Assembly: GCA_007130865.1 (NCBI GenBank)
Contig: SLRR01000073.1
Span: forward strand, 1 to 64,000
Origin: Spirochaeta sp.
GTDB taxonomy: Bacteria > Spirochaetota > Spirochaetia > DSM-27196 > Alkalispirochaetaceae
DNA length: 64,000 nucleotides
Direction of reading: 5' to 3'
Numbering within the stretch: position 1 is the first letter of the stretch; each line of letters opens with the position of its first letter. Shown here one piece after another: positions 1-9,134 of this stretch. The position numbers and the translations under genes are program-made. Below the pieces are notes generated by a model, which saw only the letters and a program-made list of their open reading frames with translations, was not told where the DNA came from and ran no database searches.

Positions 1-147
1 CTGACCCGGACGGACCTGAAAGTGTACGAGATTGCGGAACACGCCGGTTACCGGGACGCTCACTACTTCAGTCTCACATTTCGCAAGCAGACGGGACTCA
101 CCCCGTCGGAATACCGTGAGAGCACCTGGGGAGACACTGCGTCATGA
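1..147 (+). CDS. AraC-family (YesN-like) response regulator, C-terminal fragment truncated by window start
   Basis: Frame 1 reads LTRTDLKVYEIAEHAGYRDAHYFSLTFRKQTGLTPSEYRESTWGDTAS*, a classic AraC HTH C-terminus; ATGA overlap with the kinase. Confidence 0.85.
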   Translation: MTRTDLKVYEIAEHAGYRDAHYFSLTFRKQTGLTPSEYRESTWGDTAS

Positions 148-2006
148 GCCGCCGATCACGCCGCATCCAGAACACGATCACCGTTGCACTGGCGATCCTC
201 GTCTTCGCCACGGCGGTGATAATGGCGCTTATTTCGTACAACTTTACGCGGGAAGCAGTACGTCGCACCTCGATTGATTACACCGCCGAGCTGATAGCCC
301 AGGTACAGACCAACATCGATTCCTACATCACGCACATGGAGAATATTGCCGAGGTGGTGGAACTGAACGAGCAGGTCCGGGAATACTTCCAGCTGGAAGA
401 AGCCCTGCCCCCGGAGGAACTCCAGGCGTACCGGAGCCGGATTACGTCGTTTCTGAACTCGATCTCCCGGACACGCAACGATATCTCACTGATCCTTATC
501 GTAGGAAACAACGGATCCGTTCTCACCCAGGACGACCAGATCGTACTCAACAGCGCCGTAGTACTGGAAAACCAGCACTGGTACCGTCGGGCGCGGCAAC
601 GGGGCGGCCGCACGGCGGTCTCCTCCTCGCACGTGCAGAACGTCGTGGACGGTGTCTACCGGTGGGTGATTACCTTGAGCCGGGAGTTTGAGCACGGAGT
701 TCTGCTGGTGGACATGAACTTCTCCGTGATCAATGAGCTGCTCAGCGGTATCAGTTTTGGTCGCAAGGGATACATCTTTATCGTCGACCCCGACGGAGGC
801 ATCGTCTACCACCCACGACAGGAACTGATCTATAGCAACCTGGAGCGGGAGTATATAGATCTCGTCCTGGAAAACACCCGCGGCGTTTTCTCCGTACAGG
901 ACGGTCCCAACGAACGCATCTACACGGTAAGCACCTCCAGCCATACCGGGTGGCGCACGGTGGGAGTCAACTACGCGGCGGAGCTCGTGCAGAACCGGGA
1001 GTTGATCCAGCAGTACTACTTCTTCTGGACGCTTCTCTGCATCGTTACGGCGATCCTCGTTTCGGTGCTTATCTCACGTCACATCTCACGTCCGATTCTC
1101 AAACTGCGCTCCTCCATGCGCGCTGTTGAAATGGGTGACTTCGATATTTCCGCCGACGTGACGAGTAACAACGAAATAGGAGAGCTCGCTCGGGACTTCA
1201 ATATAATGATCGCTCGCATCAAGGAGCTGGTGCGAAGAAACGCGGAGGAACAGGAGCAGAAACGAAAAAGCGAGCTCCTGGCGCTGCAGAACCAGATCAC
1301 CCCCCACTTCCTTTACAACACACTGGACTCGGTTATCTGGATGGCCGAGGGAAAGCAGCACGACGAGGTTGTGAAGATGGTTTCCGCTCTGGCACGACTG
1401 CTGCGGCTTTCAATCAGTCGCGGAGACGAGCTGGTCAGTGTTCACGACGAGATGGAGCACATCCGGAACTACCTGACGATTCAGAAGCTGCGGTACCGGG
1501 ACAAGCTGGACTTCCGGATCGAGATGGACCCCTCGATCACACGCCTCCTGGTACCAAAGGTAATCCTGCAGCCGCTCGTAGAGAACGCTATCTATCACGG
1601 CATCAAGAACACGGAGAATGGTGGATGCGTTACCGTTCGCGGCGCTGTTCGGGAGGACAGCGTCGTACTCTCCGTGGCGGACGACGGGGTCGGAATCGAT
1701 CCGAAGAGGATAAACACGATCCTGCAGGAGCCGGAGCAGAAGACGACCGCCCCGAGGACACCGGAAACACCGGCCGATGGAACCGCCGCCTCGCGGAAGA
1801 CCACAGCTACCCTGGTACGTTACTCTCACCTCCCCCGGAAGCGTTCGCGCGTGGGAATCCGTAACGTGAACGAACGAATACACCTCTACTTTGGCCCCTC
1901 CTACGGCCTATCCTTTCGAAACAACAACGGCACGGGGACGATCGTGGATATTCGCCTCCCCGTGATAGAGCCGTCGACAAACGGAGATCACGGTGTTGAA
2001 GAATAG
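144..2006 (+). CDS. YesM/LytS-type sensor histidine kinase (extracellular sensor, HAMP, His_kinase, HATPase)
   Basis: Two TM segments, HAMP region, QNQITPHFLYNTLDSV phosphoacceptor motif, VLQPLVENAIYHGI and DDGVGI ATPase boxes. Confidence 0.92.
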   Translation: MSRRSRRIQNTITVALAILVFATAVIMALISYNFTREAVRRTSIDYTAELIAQVQTNIDSYITHMENIAEVVELNEQVREYFQLEEALPPEELQAYRSRITSFLNSISRTRNDISLILIVGNNGSVLTQDDQIVLNSAVVLENQHWYRRARQRGGRTAVSSSHVQNVVDGVYRWVITLSREFEHGVLLVDMNFSVINELLSGISFGRKGYIFIVDPDGGIVYHPRQELIYSNLEREYIDLVLENTRGVFSVQDGPNERIYTVSTSSHTGWRTVGVNYAAELVQNRELIQQYYFFWTLLCIVTAILVSVLISRHISRPILKLRSSMRAVEMGDFDISADVTSNNEIGELARDFNIMIARIKELVRRNAEEQEQKRKSELLALQNQITPHFLYNTLDSVIWMAEGKQHDEVVKMVSALARLLRLSISRGDELVSVHDEMEHIRNYLTIQKLRYRDKLDFRIEMDPSITRLLVPKVILQPLVENAIYHGIKNTENGGCVTVRGAVREDSVVLSVADDGVGIDPKRINTILQEPEQKTTAPRTPETPADGTAASRKTTATLVRYSHLPRKRSRVGIRNVNERIHLYFGPSYGLSFRNNNGTGTIVDIRLPVIEPSTNGDHGVEE

Positions 2007-2988
2007 CCGCAACCTGATAGCGACACTCGCGGTAATTCTGCTGGTAATCCTTGTGCGGCTTGCCTGGCCCGTGGTGGAAAACGTTCTCGACCCACCGGGT
2101 AACGAGAAAGTGGTGGTGGTCATGAAGACGATCGGACCGGACATGGAGTTCTGGCAGGTAGTCCGTGCCGGAATCCAGGCCGCCTCGGCGGAGCTCGCCG
2201 TCTCACCGGTGATCGTCGGTCCGCGGTGGGAGCGCGACATCGACCGGCAGATCGAGATCCTTGCGAACGTAATCGAGCAGTCACCGCACGGAATTCTCCT
2301 GGCGGCGGCGGACTTCAACCGCCTGGCTCCCCTGGCGGAGCGCGCCGCCGACCGCGGAATTACGATCGTCACGATGGACTCCGCCCTGAACAGCACCGTA
2401 CCGGTGAGCTTCGTCGCTACGGACAACGTCGAAGCAGGAGAGAAAGCGGGCCGCGAGCTGAACCGGCTGGTACCGCCGGACCGGAAGATCGCGGTTATCT
2501 CCCATATCCAGGGTGTTGCCACCGCGATCGACCGGGAAGAAGGTGTCCAGCGTGCCCTGGCGCAACGGGATCCCGCTACAATCGTGGGTACGTTCTACGC
2601 AGAAAACGAGCTGGACCGGGCGTACGAAATCGTCATTGACCTGGTTCAGTCCTATCCCGACCTGGGCGGTATCGCGGCACTGAACGAAAACTCTACCATC
2701 GGCGCGGGACGCGCGATTCGAGACCTCGGCCTGGCGGGAACGATCCGTCTTGTGGGGTTTGACAACTCCCAGGAGGAGATCGAGTTCCTGGAAAAAGGTA
2801 TCGTGGATGCCCTGGTGGTTCAAAAACCGTTCAACATGGGATACCTCGGAATAACCACCCTGGTCCAGGCGATACGCGGAAGAACGGTGGATCCGATCAT
2901 TTACACCGACTCGGTGCTGGTCCGGCCGGACGAGATCTTTACCGAGGAGAACCAGAAGCTGCTCTTTCCTCTCGTTCAACCCCGCTAA
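1993..2988 (+). CDS. Periplasmic sugar-binding protein (LacI/RbsB fold), probably membrane-anchored
   Basis: N-terminal hydrophobic segment, then MKTIGPDMEFWQVVRAGIQAA...GILLAAADFNRL, ribose-type binding protein pattern; GTG start. Confidence 0.85.
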   Translation: MLKNSRNLIATLAVILLVILVRLAWPVVENVLDPPGNEKVVVVMKTIGPDMEFWQVVRAGIQAASAELAVSPVIVGPRWERDIDRQIEILANVIEQSPHGILLAAADFNRLAPLAERAADRGITIVTMDSALNSTVPVSFVATDNVEAGEKAGRELNRLVPPDRKIAVISHIQGVATAIDREEGVQRALAQRDPATIVGTFYAENELDRAYEIVIDLVQSYPDLGGIAALNENSTIGAGRAIRDLGLAGTIRLVGFDNSQEEIEFLEKGIVDALVVQKPFNMGYLGITTLVQAIRGRTVDPIIYTDSVLVRPDEIFTEENQKLLFPLVQPR

Positions 2989-3082
2989 GCCGGACCGTAC
3001 GTTCTTAACCATTCTCTGGACGATATTAGATTTACCGCTCCGGAAACCCGTGGGACGATGATGCACGCGACAAGGAGGCTTC

Positions 3083-4615
3083 ATGTCGGTTGACCCGGTG
3101 ATCCGGATGCGCCAGATCGAGAAACGCTTTCCCGGTGTCCACGCTTTGCAAAACGTCGATTTTGAGCTTCTCCCCGGCGAGATCCACGCTCTGGTGGGGG
3201 AAAACGGCGCGGGGAAATCCACCTTGATGAAGATACTCACCGGGATTCACGAGAAAGACGCCGGTGAGATCCACTACCTGGGAAAACTGTTCAACCCCCG
3301 CGACCCGCGACACGCGATGGAAGCTGGAATCGGTATCATCCACCAGGAACTGAACATGATGGACCACCTCACGGTAGCGGAAAACATCTTTATCGGTCGT
3401 GAATCGATGCAGAGAAACCGGTTCTTTCTCAACGAGCGCGGCCAGAACCACCGTACCGCGGAGCTTCTCAACCGCCTGAATATGAATATCGATCCCCGGG
3501 AGCATCTGGGAAGACTCACGGTGGGCAAGCAGCAGATGGTGGAGATAGCAAAGGCGGTATCCCACGACCTGCGAGTTCTGATCCTGGACGAGCCCACCGC
3601 CGCGCTCACCGACACTGAGATAGACGAACTCTTCACGATCATGCGCGGTCTCAAAGAACGGGGCGTGGCGATGATCCATATCTCTCACCGCCTCGACGAG
3701 ATTCACCGTATTACGGACCGGGTGAGCGTCATGCGGGACGGCATGATGGTCGATACCCGGACAACCGGCGATACGACGCGGCAGGAGATCATCAACATGA
3801 TGGTGGGTCGCGTCATTTACGAGGAACCGAAGAGCCACAGCCGTGTTCCTGCCGATTCTCCGGTGGTTCTGGAGGTTCGGAACCTCAACGCCGGTCGGAT
3901 GGTGAATGACGTCAGCTTCAAGTTGCGCCGCGGCGAGATCCTCGGATTCGCCGGCCTGATCGGCGCCGGCCGGACCGAGACCGCCCGCGCGATCTTCGGC
4001 GCCGACGAGGTTCAAAGCGGAACGATCTCGATAGACGGACAACCGGTGCAGATCCGGTCCCCCCGGGACGCGGTTGCCCACGGGATAGGGTATCTCTCGG
4101 AAGATCGGAAACGCTACGGACTTACAGTAAATCTCTCGCTCAAGGACAACGTGGTACTCGCGACCTACGACGAGTTTTCCCATGGCCCCTTTGTAAACCA
4201 ACCCGCTGTAAACGGCGCGGCTCGGCAGTACGTTGATACGCTCAACATCAAAACTCCGTCGATCAACCAGATAATCCGCAACCTTTCCGGGGGCAACCAG
4301 CAGAAAGTTGTTCTCGCAAAGTGGCTTATCCGGAACAGCAACATCCTGATCTTTGACGAACCCACCCGGGGAATCGACGTAGGAGCCAAGAGCGAGATCT
4401 ACACGCTTATAAACGAGCTCGCCGCCCAGGGCAAGTCGATCATCATGATCTCCTCGGAACTACCGGAAATCCTGCGGATGAGCGACCGGATCGTTGTGAT
4501 GTGTGAAGGACGGATAACCGGTGAGTTATCCATAGAAAACGCAAGTCAGGAACGTATCATGGAATTTGCCACGATGCGCGCCCAGGAAACCCTCTTAACG
4601 GAGATAGAAACGTAA
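3083..4615 (+). CDS. Sugar ABC transporter ATP-binding protein (RbsA/MglA type, two ABC domains)
   Basis: GENGAGKSTLMK Walker A, LDEPTAALT, second domain LSGGNQQKVVLAKWL and FDEPTRGIDVGAK. Confidence 0.95.
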   Translation: MSVDPVIRMRQIEKRFPGVHALQNVDFELLPGEIHALVGENGAGKSTLMKILTGIHEKDAGEIHYLGKLFNPRDPRHAMEAGIGIIHQELNMMDHLTVAENIFIGRESMQRNRFFLNERGQNHRTAELLNRLNMNIDPREHLGRLTVGKQQMVEIAKAVSHDLRVLILDEPTAALTDTEIDELFTIMRGLKERGVAMIHISHRLDEIHRITDRVSVMRDGMMVDTRTTGDTTRQEIINMMVGRVIYEEPKSHSRVPADSPVVLEVRNLNAGRMVNDVSFKLRRGEILGFAGLIGAGRTETARAIFGADEVQSGTISIDGQPVQIRSPRDAVAHGIGYLSEDRKRYGLTVNLSLKDNVVLATYDEFSHGPFVNQPAVNGAARQYVDTLNIKTPSINQIIRNLSGGNQQKVVLAKWLIRNSNILIFDEPTRGIDVGAKSEIYTLINELAAQGKSIIMISSELPEILRMSDRIVVMCEGRITGELSIENASQERIMEFATMRAQETLLTEIET

Positions 4616-5904
4616 TGTCGTCACTACCGGAACAAACACGTTGGGAAGAGTTCAAGGAAACGGGACTTAAATGGTTGCTCGCGCCGGCGGCGCTGGTCAT
4701 CCTGTATATCTTCTTTGGTTTCTTCGGCCGCAACTTCTTCTCGTATGCAGCAATGGTCAACATCATCGATGCCGCCTACTACATCGGGTTTATCTCAGTG
4801 GGCGTCACCTTTGTGATCATTACCGGCGGGATAGACCTCTCCGTGGGAACGGTGATGATGGCGGCGGCGATCATCGGAGGAACGGCGTACCGGAGCTGGG
4901 GATGGTCGATTCTGATGGCGATGGTCCTGATTATCGTCGTGGGCATCCTCTTCGGGTTCTTCAACGGCGTGATGGTGGCGCGCGTTGGCATGCCGCCGTT
5001 TATCGTTACGCTCGGTACGATGATGATCTCCATGGGGGTCGGTTCTATCGTCTCCAACGTACAGAGCGCGACGTTCCCGACCCGCGCGGTGGCGGACGGC
5101 TGGTACAAGAACATCTTCAAGTACATAAGCGAGGACGGTTTTACGATACCAACCGGGGCGCTACTGCTTGTAGGCGTGGTGATCGTCTCCCACATCATTC
5201 TCAAGAAAACCAAGATGGGTCGTTACATCTACGCGATCGGAAGCAACAAGGAAGCAGCCCGTCTCTCCGGTGTCAATGTGCAGCTCTGGCTCATGTCGGC
5301 GTATATCGTAGCCGGCGCGTACGCGGGTATCGGCGGAATCGCCTACGCTGCGGTGTACACCACGGTCCTGCCGTCGGCCGGTCAGGGGTTCGAACTCTTC
5401 GCGATCGCCGGCGCGGTAATCGGAGGAACCTCCCTGGCGGGAGGTGTAGGAACGGTCTTCGGCACGCTGATCGGCGTGTTCATCATGTCGGTGCTCGCCG
5501 TGGGACTCCCCTCGATGGACCTGCAGGCTCATTACCAGACGTTCTTCACGGGAATCGTCGTTATCGGTGCGGTGCTCCTTGACATGTACCGTACCAGAAA
5601 AGCCTCGGAGGTGAAGGTAGTCACCCCGGCGGACCAATACCGCGGCGACATGCTGGCGACGATCGGGACGCTCCGGCAGGAAGAGAAAGCGGCCCGCGCC
5701 GCCGGAGAAAGCGATCGTGCTCGCGCGCTCGCGGAGGAGCTCGCGCAGAAAAAGCGGGAGCTCAAGCGCACCTACCGCAAGATGAAAGAGGAAGAGAACG
5801 CTGAACGCGCTCGCATCCAGGCGCGGGAACGGGAATCGGAGCGAGCGTTCCAAGCGGAAGTGCGACGTGCAAAGCGCGCTCCGTCGGAGGAAAAACGCGA
5901 TTAA
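4615..5904 (+). CDS. Sugar ABC transporter permease (RbsC type) with charged C-terminal extension
   Basis: GGIDLSVGTVMM motif and multiple TM helices; about 100 aa Lys/Arg/Glu-rich tail. Confidence 0.92.
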   Translation: MSSLPEQTRWEEFKETGLKWLLAPAALVILYIFFGFFGRNFFSYAAMVNIIDAAYYIGFISVGVTFVIITGGIDLSVGTVMMAAAIIGGTAYRSWGWSILMAMVLIIVVGILFGFFNGVMVARVGMPPFIVTLGTMMISMGVGSIVSNVQSATFPTRAVADGWYKNIFKYISEDGFTIPTGALLLVGVVIVSHIILKKTKMGRYIYAIGSNKEAARLSGVNVQLWLMSAYIVAGAYAGIGGIAYAAVYTTVLPSAGQGFELFAIAGAVIGGTSLAGGVGTVFGTLIGVFIMSVLAVGLPSMDLQAHYQTFFTGIVVIGAVLLDMYRTRKASEVKVVTPADQYRGDMLATIGTLRQEEKAARAAGESDRARALAEELAQKKRELKRTYRKMKEEENAERARIQARERESERAFQAEVRRAKRAPSEEKRD

Positions 5905-5929
5905 GATCGCGCCGGCTGATCACGGCGTA

Positions 5930-5947
5930 CCGCCCCCACGGGGGCGG
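5930..5947. promoter_or_regulatory. GC-rich stem-loop between permease and binding-protein genes
   Basis: CCGCCCCCACGGGGGCGG, self-complementary, no T-tract. Confidence 0.55.
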
Positions 5948-6014
5948 ACCAAGGCATGGTTGGACAGGAAACAGTGGTTTCCTTAATAAAAGCAGCTCCA
6001 CAGAGGAGGTAGGT

Positions 6015-7118
6015 ATGACAGGAACGAAACGACGAATGATCGTTTTCGCACTGATCGTGGTGATGGTGGCGGTCAGTCTGCCGCTGTACGCACGGGGGAG
6101 TTCCGAAGAGGCGATGTACATTCCGGTCATCTCCAAGGGTCTCCAGCACCAGTTCTGGCAGACGGTTAAGGCCGGTGCCGACGACGCAGCGGCGGAGTTC
6201 GGCGTGGATATCACGTTTGAGGGACCTCCCTCGGAAGCGGATATCCAGGAACAGGTGATCATGTTCCAGAACGCGATGGCAAAGGCTCCTTCCGCAGTAG
6301 CACTGGCCGCGCTGGATACCAGTTCCGTACTGGACCAGCTGAACGAGGCGATTCGGCGTAACATCCCGATTATCGGCTTTGACTCCGGCGTTCCGGAAGC
6401 ACCGGAAGGCGCGATCTACGCCAATGCATCAACCAACAACTACGCCGCCGCGGGACTCGGAGCAGAGAAGATGTTCGAGACCCTTTCGGCTCAACTCGAC
6501 ACCGTGTCACCGCGGAATCCGGTAACGATCGTGGTTTTCAACCAGGATGCGACAAGCGAGTCGGTAACGCGCCGTGGCATGGGATTCCGGGACCGCATGA
6601 TCGAGCTTCTCGTCTCCGAGACGCCCCTGACCCGCAACGACATCCGCGTACAGGGTAACCCGGCGTACGTAGCATCCGACAGCCCCCGCAGCAACAACCC
6701 AGCGGTGATTATCGACATGGTGGTGCCCGCATCACCCCGCACAACCGACGTGACCGCGTCCGCCACGGCGATCTTCAACCGCGTGCAGGAACAGAACATC
6801 CGCGGTATCTTCTGCTCCAACGAAGGAACGGTAGTGGGCGTACTCGCAGCCACCAACGACGGTGCCCAGCTGGCATCCACCTATCGCGACGTCCTGGTCG
6901 TCGGGTTTGACGCCGGCGAGGCACAGAAGAACGCTGTCCGTCAAGGATACTTCCTCGGGTCGATCACCCAGGATCCCTACCAGATCGGGTACAAGGCCGT
7001 CGAGCTGGCGTACCGCGCCGCAAACGGTGAAAGCGTCTCCGACGTCGACACAGGGGCCAAGTTCTACGATGCGAGCAACATGGACCAGCCGGACATCGCG
7101 CAGCTTCTGTACGATTGA
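6015..7118 (+). CDS. Sugar ABC transporter substrate-binding protein (RbsB/XylF-like)
   Basis: Signal peptide followed by IPVISKGLQHQFWQTVKAGADDAAAEFGV; SD AGAGGAGG upstream. Confidence 0.92.
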   Translation: MTGTKRRMIVFALIVVMVAVSLPLYARGSSEEAMYIPVISKGLQHQFWQTVKAGADDAAAEFGVDITFEGPPSEADIQEQVIMFQNAMAKAPSAVALAALDTSSVLDQLNEAIRRNIPIIGFDSGVPEAPEGAIYANASTNNYAAAGLGAEKMFETLSAQLDTVSPRNPVTIVVFNQDATSESVTRRGMGFRDRMIELLVSETPLTRNDIRVQGNPAYVASDSPRSNNPAVIIDMVVPASPRTTDVTASATAIFNRVQEQNIRGIFCSNEGTVVGVLAATNDGAQLASTYRDVLVVGFDAGEAQKNAVRQGYFLGSITQDPYQIGYKAVELAYRAANGESVSDVDTGAKFYDASNMDQPDIAQLLYD

Positions 7119-7133
7119 GGCAGATCCCCCAGG

Positions 7134-7154
7134 CACCGGTTGTCGCAACCGGTG
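7134..7154. promoter_or_regulatory. Stem-loop after binding-protein gene
   Basis: CACCGGTTG TCG CAACCGGTG perfect inverted repeat. Confidence 0.55.
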
Positions 7155-7168
7155 TTCGAACACAACGA

Positions 7169-7196
7169 GGGTCCGTGCTCACGCACGGACCCTTTT
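7169..7196 (+). terminator. Rho-independent terminator
   Basis: GGGTCCGTGC TCAC GCACGGACCC TTTT: 10-bp perfect stem plus T-run. Confidence 0.85.
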
Positions 7197-7293
7197 GCGT
7201 TGCCACGTACGGCCGTTGTAAGATCAGCGTGCCGGGTACTACGTACGGCCGTTGTACAGCGACGTTGATACCCGACACACGGGAGGACAGGAA

Positions 7294-8253
7294 GTGAACG
7301 CCGACACCACAGCGATAATTGTCACAGTATCGCCTATCGTGCTCATGCTCGCTCTGGGAAACGTAATCAGGATCACCGGAATCATATCGGAACGTACCGT
7401 GGACGAGCTGAAGAACCTGGTGGTCATGGTAGCCCTGCCGGCGGTCCTCTTTGTCGCCTTTTTACAGATGGAGCTCAACCGGGCGTACCTGGCACTCTTT
7501 GCGGCGATACTGCTGGTTTGCGTGCTTCTGCTCGGTTACGGGTTTCTGTTGCGGCGGATGCTCGGTATCACCCGCGAGTACTACCCCTTCCTGATGACGG
7601 GGTTCGAGTTCGGCATGGTGGGGATCTCACTCTTCGGCAGCGCCTACGGCCTGCAATCGGTGGGATATATCGCGATCGTGGACCTGAGTCACGAGCTCTT
7701 CATCTGGTTCGTTTTTGTGACGATCCTGACGGCGAAACGCGACGGCGCCGGCGGTTTTTCCGGCGTGCTCCGGGGATTCGCAACCTCACCGCTGATCCTG
7801 GCGATCGTCGCCGCGCTCGTCCTGAACGTTGCGGGTATATCCGGCCGATTCGAATCCCATCCGGCCGGGGCGGCGGTCCTGGAAACGGCCGGTCTGCTCG
7901 GGAACCTGCTGATCCCCACTATACTGATCATAATCGGCTACGGTATGCGCCTCTCCTTGCGCGGTGTTCGGCAAGCTGTGACCGTCGTCACCACGCGGTT
8001 CGTTTTTCTCGTCCCTGCGACGTACCTCGTGGCGATCGTACTGGTCCGGAACACGCTCGATCTCGGCCCCGCGTTCGAGGCGGCGGTGATCACGTTCATG
8101 CTCCTGCCGCCGCCGTACATCGTGCCACTCTTCATGCCGGTCAGCATGAAAGAAGAACGCGTCTACGCGAACAACGTCCTTACCGTGTACACGGTGGTAT
8201 CGATCGCTCTTTTTATCCTGTACTTTCTCTACAATCCGTCGATCGGGGTGTGA
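7294..8253 (+). CDS. AEC-family transporter (auxin efflux carrier-like permease)
   Basis: Ten-TM-like hydrophobic protein, VALPAVLFVAF and MLLPPPYIVPLFM motifs; GTG start at 7294 after GGGAGGACAG (ORF track start at 7252 is longer). Confidence 0.75.
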   Translation: MNADTTAIIVTVSPIVLMLALGNVIRITGIISERTVDELKNLVVMVALPAVLFVAFLQMELNRAYLALFAAILLVCVLLLGYGFLLRRMLGITREYYPFLMTGFEFGMVGISLFGSAYGLQSVGYIAIVDLSHELFIWFVFVTILTAKRDGAGGFSGVLRGFATSPLILAIVAALVLNVAGISGRFESHPAGAAVLETAGLLGNLLIPTILIIIGYGMRLSLRGVRQAVTVVTTRFVFLVPATYLVAIVLVRNTLDLGPAFEAAVITFMLLPPPYIVPLFMPVSMKEERVYANNVLTVYTVVSIALFILYFLYNPSIGV

Positions 8254-8293
8254 GTCGAGTGTCGTACAGCGAGACAAACGGTATAATCCCGGC

Positions 8294-8998
8294 ATGAATT
8301 ACAACGCACTCCGCGCGGACGTGTGCGCCGCGAACCAACAAATTGTAAACGAAGGGCTGGTGCTCCTGACCTGGGGGAACGTCAGCGGAGTAGATCCCGA
8401 CCGCCGGGTCATGGCGATCAAACCCAGCGGCGTGGATTACCGTAAACTCACGCCCGACGAGATCGTCGTGCTTTCCCTTGAGGATGGCTCGGTACTGGAA
8501 GGTACGTTGAACCCCTCCTCGGACGCTCCCACCCACCTCGTTCTGTACCGGGCGTTCCCGGAGATCCGGGGGATCGTTCATACCCATTCGAGTAACGCCA
8601 CGAGCTGGGCTCAGGCGGGCGCGTCGGTTCCGTGCCTGGGCACCACCCACGCGGACCATTTCTACGGCGAGATCCCGGTGACGCGCCCCATGACACAGGG
8701 GGAGATCCGTGAGGATTACGAGGCAAACACCGGGCACGTGATCGTGGAGCGGTTCCGCACCGCCGGTATCGACCCGAACACTATACCGGGAGTGCTGGTG
8801 CACGGTCACGGGCCGTTCACGTGGGGACCGAGCATCGCCAGGGCAGTGGAAAACTCGGTGGTCCTGGAGGAAGTGGCGGGAACGGCGATCAAGTCACGAA
8901 CGATCAACCCTGCCGTGGTACCGCTGGACCAGACCCTGCTGGATAAGCACTTTCTGCGCAAGCACGGTCCCGGCGCGTACTACGGGCAGGACGCCTGA
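8294..8998 (+). CDS. araD: L-ribulose-5-phosphate 4-epimerase / class II aldolase family
   Basis: LTWGNVSGVDPDRRVMAIKPSGVDY, HTHSSNATSWAQAG, TTHADHFYGEIPVTR, VHGHGPFTWG: AraD signatures. Confidence 0.88.
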   Translation: MNYNALRADVCAANQQIVNEGLVLLTWGNVSGVDPDRRVMAIKPSGVDYRKLTPDEIVVLSLEDGSVLEGTLNPSSDAPTHLVLYRAFPEIRGIVHTHSSNATSWAQAGASVPCLGTTHADHFYGEIPVTRPMTQGEIREDYEANTGHVIVERFRTAGIDPNTIPGVLVHGHGPFTWGPSIARAVENSVVLEEVAGTAIKSRTINPAVVPLDQTLLDKHFLRKHGPGAYYGQDA

Positions 8999-9134
8999 TT
9001 ACAAGCGCTGCCGACGGAAAACCCGGGAAGGTCTCGGTCACCACACTCTCCTGGAACGTTCTGCGCTTCGCTTTACGCCGGGAATAAGCTGTAGTATCGT
9101 GAATCACCGCGACAGTACCAGGAGGATTATCGAG

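Noticed and set aside
3032-4201. Long antisense ORF (389 aa) opposite the ABC ATPase
   Set aside because: Shadow ORF in high-GC coding DNA; the + strand product is a clear ABC ATPase
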